From positions 7,474,440 to 7,538,439 of the forward strand of contig CM026393.1 in the NCBI GenBank assembly GCA_014843695.1: 64,000 nt of DNA, read 5' to 3'. Positions 35,811 through 44,816 of the stretch are shown one piece after another. A program made the position numbers and the translations under genes. This DNA is from Archivesica marissinica (taxonomy: Eukaryota; Mollusca; Bivalvia; Venerida; Vesicomyidae). How positions within the stretch are numbered: the stretch's first letter is position 1; every line of letters begins with the position of its first letter. The notes beneath the pieces are model-generated. The model ran no database searches. It worked only from the letters and a program-made list of their open reading frames with translations, and was not told the DNA's origin.

Positions 35811-37354
35811 ATCCACCTACCACACAAATAGTTCATCATACACATACTTGTAGCCAAGGTGAGCTAAATTGACACAATATCATTTTAAACAAAATATATC
35901 TGTAACAATGAAGAATAAAAACAAACATTTGTGAGATCATGTTAACATTATCCACATAATTTGTATTCTACTTAAAGTATAACACCGATTAATAATGGTT
36001 CACATTATTTTTCAAAACAACTAGAAGAATTCTCCATAAAACGTCTCTGTTGTATTTAACATGTTCTGATTATTACATTAACAACAAATAGTAATAAATA
36101 TGAAAGAGATAAATCCCACTATAACACAGTCTAGCACCACCCTAACGTAGAGAGAAACGTGCAACGGCTGTCCCAACGATAGCCACACAACCTCGAAGTT
36201 CTTGCAAATACAGACATCTCGAGGCATATACAGAGGCAAATACAGACATCTTGAGGCAAATACAGAGGCCAATACAGACATCTCGAGGTAAATGCTGCAA
36301 TGGAACTATTCACTCAATTTTGATTTTAAAAAATTTAACAAACATAAAATCTGACTGAGTAAAATACAAACTGTAGAATAAATCTGTTAATATGACCGCT
36401 AGAGTTACATAATCTAAATTATAAATAATAAAATACTGAATAAATACCATACACCGGTGTGTGTCTATGAGTGAGGTCGACATATGGGCAATCGGTTCCA
36501 AAAGCCAAATCAATCATTGATCGATTAACAGTAACCGATTAGATGACGATTATAATCTGATAGTAATAGATGTATCTTGTTTTTTAAAACTCATTTCATA
36601 TAGTTTGTTATCTCCCTTATTTCATAAGAGTATGAATACATATTTGGGAATTGAAGTATGACTGGGGTAATTGGGTTTACCGCCAGATTTGATATTCACT
36701 CAGTTGTCAGGTTCTTTGGAGATCAGTCATACATTTATTTACTTGCTGTGTATAGAAAGTTTTAACAATGATCTACAGTTTTTTTCAGTAACAAGACTAA
36801 ACACTACTGGCACTGAACAGTTAAGAGGAACAGAGGCTGTGAAAGCTTAGACCCATAGTTTGGTGAGTGATATGTGTGTGTGTTAATGTTATGTACAGTG
36901 AATGTCCCATAGTGGAACATACACATATGGAGTCTATGCCCAGGTTGAAACCATGGCCACTAGTCACTACACTAGTCACTACACACTAGTCACTATAACG
37001 AAGATATTATACTTTAAGTAATATGTATGTAATTGTTGATGTGCTATGATTGTTATATATATGTATGATTGATTGTTGTAGGTATTATATAATGGGATGA
37101 TGTGATCATGTATTTAATGGCGATGTGCTATGATTGTTACATATATATATGTATGATTGATTGTATTATATAATGGGATGATGTTATCATGTATTTAATG
37201 TCGATTATTATTATGTACTTTTCAGAGTGAGGCTTATAGCCTTATGAACAGCTTAGCATCATCATCATAGCGTACCTACTCCTGGATCACCTAACAAATA
37301 AAGACAAGATATAAACGAACCCTTATATAGTCGTTGTTTATGGACATGAATGTA
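35811..37354. other. Mostly unassigned; short 36-bp-type repeats near 36200-36300
   Basis: AT-rich sequence without a recognised gene. GAGGCAAATACAGACATCTCG-like units of about 33-36 bp repeat three to four times at about 36200-36296, and ATGTATGATTGATTGT blocks repeat at 37060-37165. Confidence 0.5.
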
Positions 37355-38350
37355 GAGTGAAGTACCCCCCCCCCCATAACCCACTACTATAACATAGATG
37401 TATAGTGAAGTACCCCATAACCCACTACTATAACATAGATGTATAGTGAAGTACCCCATAACCCACTACTATAACATAGATGTATAGTGAAGTCCCCCCC
37501 CATAACCCACGACTATAACATAGATGTATAGTGAAGTACCCCATAACCCAATACTATAACATAGATGTATAGTGAAGTACCCCCCCCATAACCCACGACT
37601 ATAACATAGATGTATAGTGAAGTACCCCCCCCATAACCCACTACTATAACATAGATGTATAGTGAAGTACCCCCCCCCATACCCACTACTATAACATAGA
37701 TGTATAGTGAAGTACCCCCCCCATAACCCACTACTATAACATAGATGTATAGTGAAGTACCCCCCCATAACCCACGACTATAACATAGATGTATAGTGAA
37801 GTACCCCATAACCCAATACTATAACATAGATATAGTGAAGTACCCCATATCCCACTACTATAACATAGATGTATAGTGAAGTACCCCCCCCTAACCCACT
37901 ACTATAACATAGATGTATAGTGAAGTACCCCCCCCCATATCCCACTACTATAACATAGATGTATAGTGAAGTACCCCATAACCCAATACTATAACATAGA
38001 TGTATAGTGAAGTACCCCATAACCCAATACTATAACATAGATGTATAGTGAAGTACCCCCCCATAACCCACTACTATAACATAGATGTATAGTGAGTACC
38101 CCCCCCATAACCCACTACTATAACATAGATGTATAGTGAAGTACCCCATAACCCAATACTATAACATAGATGTATAGTGAAGTACCCCATAACCACTACT
38201 ATAACATAGATGTATAGTGAAGTACCCCCCCCCCCCATACCCACTACTATAACATAGATGTATAGTGAAGTACCCCCCCCCCCCCATAACCCAATACTAT
38301 AACATAGATGTATAGTGAAGTACCCCATAACCCACTACTATAACATAGAT
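37355..38350. repeat. 41-50 bp minisatellite with variable C tracts, ~23 copies
   Basis: The unit is ACTATAACATAGATGTATAG plus TGAAGTACCCC and CATAACCCACT. The C tract ranges from 4 to about 13 bases between otherwise similar units, a sign of slippage. The complementary strand has G tracts. Confidence 0.96.
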
Positions 38351-38373
38351 GTATACATGTATGACTATATGTA

Positions 38374-38534
38374 CAGTCAAACCTGTCTTAAGCAGCCAGC
38401 CAAGGGAATCACTGAAAGTGGCTGCTTAATAGAGGTCAAATATATAGTAAAATAACATATTGGGAATCTTGAAACTGGCTGCTTAATACAAGTTGGCTGC
38501 TTATTAGAGGTGACCACTAACACAGGCTTGACTG
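38374..38534. mobile_element. pogo/Tc1-mariner-like MITE, 161 bp, TA target site
   Basis: CAGTCAAACCTGTCTTAAGC at the left is inverted at the right as CACAGGCTTGACTG, with TA on both sides (38372-38373 and 38535-38536). CAGTCAAACC-type ends with a TA duplication are typical of pogo-type elements. There is no coding capacity. Confidence 0.8.
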
Positions 38535-38536
38535 TA

Positions 38537-39300
38537 TTAATATTAATGCCACTAATGGTATCTAATTTATGTCTGTTTCCTAGGAGTACGTAAGTGTGAA
38601 ACCATTATCTGAATAATCTCACGTTTAAAAAAAATTAATGTCAACAACCGTGAAAACTACTGTTCTTAAGTTTTCAGCCAAGTTTATATTTCATGTTGGA
38701 GTCAATTTTATTTCACTGATAAATTTCTATATTTCATTGGAAAGCATAGAAGGTGTTCCACTGGTTTCTCACCGCTTTGCACATGTGGTACCGAGTCGCT
38801 GCACGATCAAATATTGCCAACATGTTTTCGGTAATTAATGGCCGCCTAAACGCGACGTTCTAGCACCATTTAACGCACAGTTGCATCGTTTTCTATCATA
38901 AAAACAAATTTCAGCCTGAAATAAAAAGATTATTTGTTTGCTTAAGTCAATGATCACATTATATAATTTGACAAACAAACAAACATTCAAACAAACAAAC
39001 AAACAAACAAATACTCTTATGAATAGTGAAAACAGAAACAACAACAAATATCTGATCACAGTATAACAAGCATATATAACACTGGTTCTCATCAATTAAC
39101 AGAAAGATTCTTTTCCTGTAAAATTAACAATGACATCTTAAACAACAAAATGAATGTGTTTTATCACGAAATATATTCATATTATAATACAACTGTTTCC
39201 ATGGACTTAGGTATATACATGTACTGTCAGGCGTGTAGCTTGCTATAGGCACTGTAGGCACATGCCTACACACTTTCCTCAAAACTTATCAGCTGCATGA
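38537..39300. other. Unassigned unique sequence with a small (CAAA)n run
   Basis: No gene recognised. CAAA repeats occupy about 38970-39012. The short ORFs at 38638-38838 and 39095-38835 have no family signature. Confidence 0.45.
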
Positions 39301-39305
39301 TCGCT

Positions 39306-39362
39306 AAAAGGCTGTCATATGTATGGAGATATAATAGTATATTAACCTAAATCTCTATGGGT
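39306..39362 (-). mobile_element. Fragment of the piggyBac-like MITE (family M3)
   Basis: AGGCTGTCATATGTATGGAG and the following ATATAATAGTATATTAACCT match, in reverse complement, the first 60 bp of the element at 42473-42691 with few differences. The end with CCCTTTCC is replaced by other sequence. Confidence 0.7.
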
Positions 39363-39489
39363 TAAAAGATTTTCAGAATTGTACAAAATTAATGTGTTCC
39401 TTATTTCTCATTAATAAATGCCTTAAAATGTCTCAGAAAGCAGCTACAGGTATATATACTGTATAGCCCCGGACCCTGTCGTAATGGTG

Positions 39490-40005
39490 TCTCGATACTT
39501 CAATGGTTATTTACGTGTATCCCCGGACTGTCTCGATACTTCAATAGTTATTTACGTGTATCCCCGGACTGTCTCGATACTTCAATAGTTATTTACGTGT
39601 ATACTGTCTCGATACTTCAATGGATATTTATGTGTATCCCCGGACTGTCTCGATACTTCAATGGTTATTTACGTGTATCCCCGGACTGTCTCGATACTTC
39701 AATGGTTATTTACGTGTATACTGTCTCGATACTTCAATGGATATTTACGTGTATCCCCGGACTGTCTCGATACTTCAATGGTTATTTACGTGTATCCCCG
39801 GACTGTCTCGATACTTCAATGGTTATTTACGTGTATCCCCGGACTGTCTCGATACTTCAATGGTTATTTACGTGTATCCCCGGACTGTCTCGATACTTCA
39901 ATGGTTATTTACGTGTATACTGTCTCGATACTTCAATGGTTATTTACGTGTATCCCCGGACTGTCTCGATACTTCAATGGATATTTACGTGTATACTTTC
40001 TCGAT
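39490..40005. repeat. 41/35-bp minisatellite, ~13 copies
   Basis: The unit is GTCTCGATACTTCAATGGTT plus ATTTACGTGTATCCCCGGACT; some units lack CCCCGG, giving 35 bp. Confidence 0.96.
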
Positions 40006-40287
40006 GACCAGTAACTCAACAATTTGTTTCCAAGTATGATCATATCTTCGTTCAGTAAGTGACCGCGGAGTGTTCAAATTATAACTGTGATATTATGTAT
40101 TGTGAAGCCTGTTGCAATGGATTCGGCGTTTACATAACAACAAAGAGTTTGTGAGCTTGAGTCTTACAAAGAACCATGGTGATGGTGATGGTGACCTTAG
40201 ACATGGTACAAAAAATCTTTCATGGCAATGGATTCCATTAAGAATCAGCTCGACGTGACTAAATTCGAAAGAACTTGTTTTCATTAA

Positions 40288-40293
40288 TTTTAT
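40288..40293 (-). promoter_or_regulatory. Candidate poly(A) signal of the CREBRF gene
   Basis: This is the first AATAAA on the minus strand after the stop codon at 41796; I saw no AATAAA or ATTAAA between. It implies a 3' UTR of about 1.5 kb if used. No cleavage-site evidence. Confidence 0.4.
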
Positions 40294-40346
40294 TACGGCC
40301 GTTTCTGCTCCAAGCAATAGGAAAGTAAGCTAAGCTTGTAGTAGTC

Positions 40347-40417
40347 AAATATGTCGTGGAATTTCGTTAGAATTGCGCCGTTACAACACAATTCTAATGA
40401 AATTCCACGACATATTT
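40347..40417. other. Near-perfect 29-bp hairpin with 13-nt loop
   Basis: Arms 40347-40375 and 40389-40417 are inverted copies differing at one base; both contain the ATGTCGTGGAATTTC block. The difference is a G-U wobble if read from the plus strand and an A-C mismatch from the minus strand. It lies in the presumed 3' UTR about 55 nt before the poly(A) signal. It could be a hairpin RNA precursor or a tiny foldback element. Confidence 0.7.
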
Positions 40418-40594
40418 CCAGCTACAAATAAGAAAAACATATCAATGAATTGCCGTGTGCTATGATTATTTGAACTATTTATAGCCTCTATTTTACCCAG
40501 CATGCAAAGTTAAATCAATTAAAAACATGTCAAAAAATGTAGTAGTGTATGACACACTGAACACTCTTCTCCGTTCCTTTATCACATGATCAGA

Positions 40595-40860
40595 TATGGG
40601 TCATGTGACCAAACCATTGTTAGACCGGGTCATGTGACCAGCACATTAATTTCCCCTTAATCTCCTCATGTGACCAGAATGCTGGTTTCCTCTGTTTGTC
40701 ACATGGTCAAATTGTGTCATGTGACGTGGCTGTTTGTCAGCTCTTGTCACAAGTTCAGAAAGGATCATGTGACCAGCACACTGGTTTGTGTCCTCTTGTT
40801 ACAGGATCGTATTTTGTCATGTGACCAGAACGCTTGCTTCCCCTCCTCTTGTCACAAATA
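40595..40860. repeat. Diverged ~50-bp repeats each carrying TCATGTGAC
   Basis: TCATGTGAC occurs at 40601, 40630, 40666, 40717, 40765 and 40817, most followed by CAGNAC or CAGAA and a TTTCC/CTCTTGTCAC block; a reverse GTCACATGG lies at about 40698. TCATGTGA is an E-box variant used by MITF/TFE factors, but binding is only inference. Confidence 0.65.
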
Positions 40861-41017
40861 TAAATCATCTTCTTGACACATTGTAATCATTGCTAAAGAT
40901 ATGAACATTATTTCATGCAACACTGATCAAATCTCTATGTTGTTCTTTTTCGTCTTTTTGGTTTTGATTGACACTGTCCCCAAATACACCAATAATAGAC
41001 GACTTCCACAATCACAT

Positions 41018-41697
41018 TAGCCTGGGAACAGGCGTCGATATATATTTTGCCTGGTCAGTCAAATAAATATATTTTAACACCGAGACTATTAATTGGGCCG
41101 TATTGAGCTTCTGATCATATCAACGCCAGGGGAAAAGTGGGGGATTGTCCGTGACTCGCATTAATCCTATTAATAGGCCTATTAGCACGTGACTTAATTA
41201 ATGACGTACTGAATTGAAAGAGAGGCACTGCAATGTTGATAAAACTTTATAATTGGCTGCCATTGTTTACGGGTCAACGGAACGATAAATAGTTTTAAAA
41301 AGTACAATGTGCGTCTGATTTGACATATTTACTCAATATTTAAGTCGTCCTTAGTTCAATTACGCCGAATCGATCCATTAACATCTAAATACATTATTTA
41401 AAATCCGCCATCTCGTTGATATAACACAGAAATGGGACATTATATGTTTGCAATGTAAATGAGTCTACGGGAGCATTTGTGTATATTCGAAAATGATCGT
41501 GTATAATCGTGCCTGTTTGGCAATTTCCGATAGAATTCCGTTTCTATATTTAGCGATATTATCTTGTAGAGAAGAATTGTCTTTCTTCAAATCTACACCC
41601 TCAATTTTGAGGGTGTAAGTAGATGGTGCTACGATCGGAAATCCAGTTTCCCCAGGCTGTCATTTTGCCAGAAGTTAAAAACTGGAACCCAAGCTAC
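41018..41697. mobile_element. hAT-like MITE (family M1), second copy, split by a nested insertion
   Basis: TAGCCTGGGAACAGGCGTCG begins and GAACCCAAGCTA ends an element that aligns to 30318-30466 over both halves. CAATCACAT (up to ACAATCACAT) is duplicated at about 41008-41017 and 41696-41705, proving insertion. The element is interrupted after TATCAAC by the 533-bp insert at 41125-41657 and continues with TGTCATTTTGCCAG. It sits about 100 bp past the CREBRF stop codon, probably in its 3' UTR. Confidence 0.85.
41125..41657. mobile_element. Nested insert with short inverted ends inside the M1 MITE
   Basis: Comparison with the uninterrupted M1 copy at 30318-30466 gives exact borders. The insert begins GCCAGGGGAAA and ends TTTCCCCAGGC, inverted over 11 bases with one mismatch. 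No target-site duplication is visible at the junction. No coding capacity was seen. Confidence 0.75.
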
Positions 41698-41795
41698 AAT
41701 CACATAAGCACAAACGATTGTATATATTCTGTATTAGCAGTGATCGGAAGGAAACGTTTGATTGGGAAGTTGCGATATGGCGTCCATGATTCATA

Positions 41796-41923
41796 TCAGT
41801 TATGCAGTTCCTTTGGGTATGATCGTGTGGTACGCACGCAGATACCGCCAGAAATGTCGCCGGCCTCAACCTTATGTATCACACTGTTCACAAAGTCAGT
41901 TGTATGTCCACCAATCATCTCAC
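41796..41923 (-). CDS. CREBRF: CREBRF/REPTOR orthologue, last coding exon
   Basis: Encodes residues 595-636 (numbered from the first visible codon) and the TGA stop. The acceptor is TTTATTGCAG at 41933-41924. The exon starts GT, completing a Gly codon left in phase 1 by the previous exon. The peptide contains GGHTTDFVNSVIHK and then GDISGGICVRT, matching the conserved C-terminal tail of CREBRF after the bZIP (a TxxFVNxVxxK block followed by GG and a short end). The exon is too short to stand alone as an ORF. Immediately past the stop are the nested MITEs of the probable 3' UTR. Confidence 0.9.
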
Positions 41924-42001
41924 CTGCAATAAAGTATTACAACTATATATATATATATTTATATCCAACATCAATACTTTGCAGTATCATGGTCTAATTT
42001 T

Positions 42002-42216
42002 ATACAAATTTATTTTAGATCGCTTGCAAAATAACTTCTATTAATCACTGTCGAGACCTCATTCCTGATGGAATCCATCGCCACAAAGGAGAGAGAAGAG
42101 GCAACGTGGAATTTAAATGCGTTGCCTAAGGGCACAATCATAATGGTTCCAGCGGGGCTCGAACTCCTGACCTTTCGCACCTGAAGCGAACGCGCATCCA
42201 CTGCGCTATCACGGCT
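42002..42216 (-). mobile_element. SINE-C, complete copy in the last CREBRF intron
   Basis: The minus strand gives a tRNA-like head: GCCGTGATAGCGCAGTGGAT, a clear anticodon stem TTCGC/GCGAA with loop TTCAGGT, and B box GGAGTTCGAGCCCC. The body contains GATTGTGCCC and GGATTCCATCAGGAATGAGG. The 3' part (CAGTGATTAATA...) aligns with SINE-B. It lies in the same orientation as the gene. Confidence 0.88.
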
Positions 42217-42394
42217 AATTATAGACTATGATACTGCCAAATAATAGCATTGGTTACAGGGTACAACAAATTGTCTTTACTTCTGTGAAGTTTATATAAT
42301 TATCTTGGGAAACATAAATACAAATTGAACTTACTTAACTTGGTCATCATGGAAAACACAAAGGCACATGTTGTTTTTTGGATATCACTTGATT

Positions 42395-43330
42395 AATAGC
42401 ATCTCCCTTGTTTAATAGCATCTCCCTTGTTTAATTGCATCTCCCTTGTTTAATTGCATCTCCCTTGTTTAACCCTTTCCTTCATAGAGATTTAGGTTAA
42501 TATACTATTATATCTCCATACAAACGACAGCCATATAGTTATGATGCAGTGGATAAGTAGTCACCATATCTATGCCACCTCCATGAATATTACTGGGACT
42601 ACATGAGATTCTGACCTTAATATGGCTACTACATTGTCAATGTATGTCGTATTGGTAAAGGCGTCAAGAGGTGCCTCTATGAGGGAAAGGGTTAATTGCA
42701 TCTCCTTTGTTTAATTGCATCTCCTTTGTTTAATTACATCCCCCTTGTTTAATTACACCCCCCCTGTTTAATTGCATCCCCCCTGTTTAATTACATCCCC
42801 CTTGTTTAATTGCATCTCCCTTGTTTAATTACATCCCCCTTGTTTAATTACATCCACCCTGTTTAATTGCATCCCCCCTGTTTAATTACATCCCCCTTGT
42901 TTAATTACATCCCCCTGTTTAATTACATCCCCCCTGTTTAATTACATATCCCTTGTTTAATTACATCCCCCCTGTTTAATTGCATCTCCCTTGTTTAATT
43001 ACATCCCCCCTGTTTAATTACATATCCCCTGTTTAATTACATCTCCCCTGTTTAATTGCATCCCCCTGTTTAATTGCATCCCCCCTGTTTAATTACATAT
43101 CCTTTGTTTAATTGCATCTCCTTTGTTTAATTACATCTCCCTTGTTTAATTGTATTTCCCTTGTTTAATTGCATCTCCCTTGTTTAATTGCATCTCCCTT
43201 GTTTAATTGCATCTCCCTTGTTTAATTAGATCAGCCTTGTTTAATTGCTTATCCCTTGTTGCATCTCCTTTTCTTAATTAGATCTCCCTTTCTTAATTGC
43301 ATCTCCCATGTTGTTTCTCCCTTGCTATTT
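42395..43330. repeat. 19-bp minisatellite filling the last CREBRF intron
   Basis: The unit is TTGTTTAATTGCATCTCCC with TTACATCCCCC variants. It fills most of intron 43358-41924 and is interrupted by the MITE at 42473-42691. Copies near 43230-43330 are degenerate and end about 10-30 bp from the splice donor. Confidence 0.95.
42473..42691. mobile_element. piggyBac-like MITE, 219 bp, TTAA target site
   Basis: CCCTTTCCTTCATAGAG at the left and CCTCTATGAGGGAAAGGG at the right are inverted ends, flanked on both sides by TTAA (42469-42472, 42692-42695). CCC ends and TTAA are piggyBac hallmarks. The host array contains TTAA in every unit, so the target is expected there. A relic of the same family is at 39306-39362. 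Confidence 0.82.
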
Positions 43331-43358
43331 AATTAGAGTTATAATCCAGGATACATAC

Positions 43359-43549
43359 CAAGGTGCTCTTTAATTAGAGCTTCAAGAATCTCTGACATGG
43401 AGTGGTTAGTTGAAGTTGTCTTCAGTCGCTCGTATAGCTTCTGTCGTATGAGATGTATCACAGTGAGGAGATGCCGGTGCTCCAACTCAAGGCCATGTAG
43501 CTTGATTTTGTTGGCTTCATGCTGGGCCTTTTTCTTCAGTCTGCAGGCT
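43359..43549 (-). CDS. CREBRF: CREBRF/REPTOR orthologue, exon with basic-region end and leucine zipper
   Basis: Acceptor CTATAG before 43549 and donor G|GTATGT at 43358. It completes an Arg codon (AG|A) and encodes residues 532-594. It starts [20 protein letters not shown], almost the same as the CREBRF bZIP. Arg534 is the second residue of the N-x7-R basic-region signature, whose Asn526 is in the previous exon, so the intron cuts the DNA-contact region. Heptad d positions read Asn544, Leu551, Leu558 and Ile565, an atypical zipper as in the family. The end ([13 protein letters not shown]) matches the conserved helix before the C-terminal tail. Confidence 0.95.
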
Positions 43550-43671
43550 CTATAGAAACATGATAGTGTGTGTGTGTAAAATGCATTAGAATGTCGGCTA
43601 TACAACAATCAAAACATGATAATTTAATTAAACTTAAACCCATGTGTTACCCCAATCAACAAGCCCCGCTG

Positions 43672-43825
43672 GAGCCGTTATGATTGTGCCCTTAAGCAAG
43701 GCTTTTAAATTCCATGTTGCCTCTTCTCTCGATGGATTCCATCAGGAATGAGGTCTCGAGAGTGATTAATATAAGTTGTAAAAACTTGTTTCGTAATCGA
43801 GCTAAAATAAATTTGCATGAACTAA
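43672..43825 (+). mobile_element. SINE-C, 5'-truncated copy
   Basis: Begins at AGCCCCGCTGGAGCCGTTAT (end of the B box) and runs through GATGGATTCCATCAGGAATG to the shared tail GAGAGTGATTAATATAAGTT. Confidence 0.82.
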
Positions 43826-44125
43826 TCAATATACTGGTACGGGCCGTTGTCTAATGTTGTTAAAACTTTTGGCCCAAACCATTTGTATTGTCATGCTATG
43901 TATTGTATCTGTATGTGTATGACATATGTACTATTGATTTGCAATAAAATATGGTTAAATAAAAAAACAATATACTTTTGTAATATGAAAATGAATGCAT
44001 TTCATAATTATACTAGTAGGCAACATAAATGTAGGCATTATCAAAGTAATAATGTACTCCTACATGATGTCATAATAATATAATCAAGTTTCCACTACAT
44101 CCAAACATGGCAAACAACGTTTTAT
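43826..44125. other. Unassigned intronic sequence
   Basis: Three hundred bases of AT-rich intron with a chance 78-codon ORF; nothing recognised. Confidence 0.5.
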
Positions 44126-44290
44126 TTGGACTGCAATGATATATTAATGAATTTCGATTGGAATGATATATTAATGAATTTGGACTGGAATGATATATTA
44201 ATGAATTTGGACTGGAATGATATATTAATGAATTTGGACTGGAATGATATATTAATGAATTTGTACTGGAATGGTATATTAATGAATTTG
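44126..44290. repeat. 27-bp tandem repeat, 6 copies
   Basis: The unit is ATGATATATTAATGAATTTG plus GACTGGA. Divisible by 3, so short ORFs occur on both strands. Confidence 0.95.
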
Positions 44291-44547
44291 GAACAGTTCA
44301 TTCGCCAAAGAAAGGTGTTTCCTAGCGACATTAAACAACACCAGTAATTAATGAGCTCTTTCATTATACAGATGTACGCTTGCATCTCCTGTATGGCTGC
44401 CATTCACCAAACTTAATCAATGCATCAACTGTAATGTTATCTATTGCACCTCCCTACATTTTACTGGTATATCCACTACGGTATTCTCACTTTCATTGTG
44501 CAGTTTTTTACTACTAGTTAGTCAATGTATGTAAACAATGTGGAAGT

Positions 44548-44735
44548 CATGATAGCGCTTGTTTGAGCCCCGCTGGAGCCGTTATGATTGTGCCCGTAGG
44601 CATTTAAATTCCACATTGCCTCTTCTCTCTCCATTGTGGCGATGGATTCCATCAGGAATGAGGTCTCGAGAGCAATTAATATAAGTTTTAAGAACTTGTT
44701 TCACAATTGAGCTAAAATAAATTTGTATAAACTAA
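44548..44735 (+). mobile_element. SINE-C copy with an internal deletion in its tRNA-like head
   Basis: CATGATAGCGC joins directly to TTGAGCCCCGCTGGAGCC, so the anticodon arm is lost. The rest follows the family to CTAAAATAAATTTGTATAAA. Confidence 0.78.
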
Positions 44736-44816
44736 ATGTATGTGGATTAGGATATACATGTAGATATAAGGTGACCTGGATGTGGTAGCTACATAAATCA
44801 CATAGAATAAGGATAT

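Noticed and set aside
33222..35816. 864-codon and other long ORFs in the 21-bp array
   Set aside because: Open on both strands and in several frames because the period is divisible by 3; frame-shifting deletions between units; no start context, no domain.
42150..42216. tRNA-like sequence with good anticodon stem on the minus strand
   Set aside because: Continuous with the SINE-C body and tail; acceptor stem not complementary.
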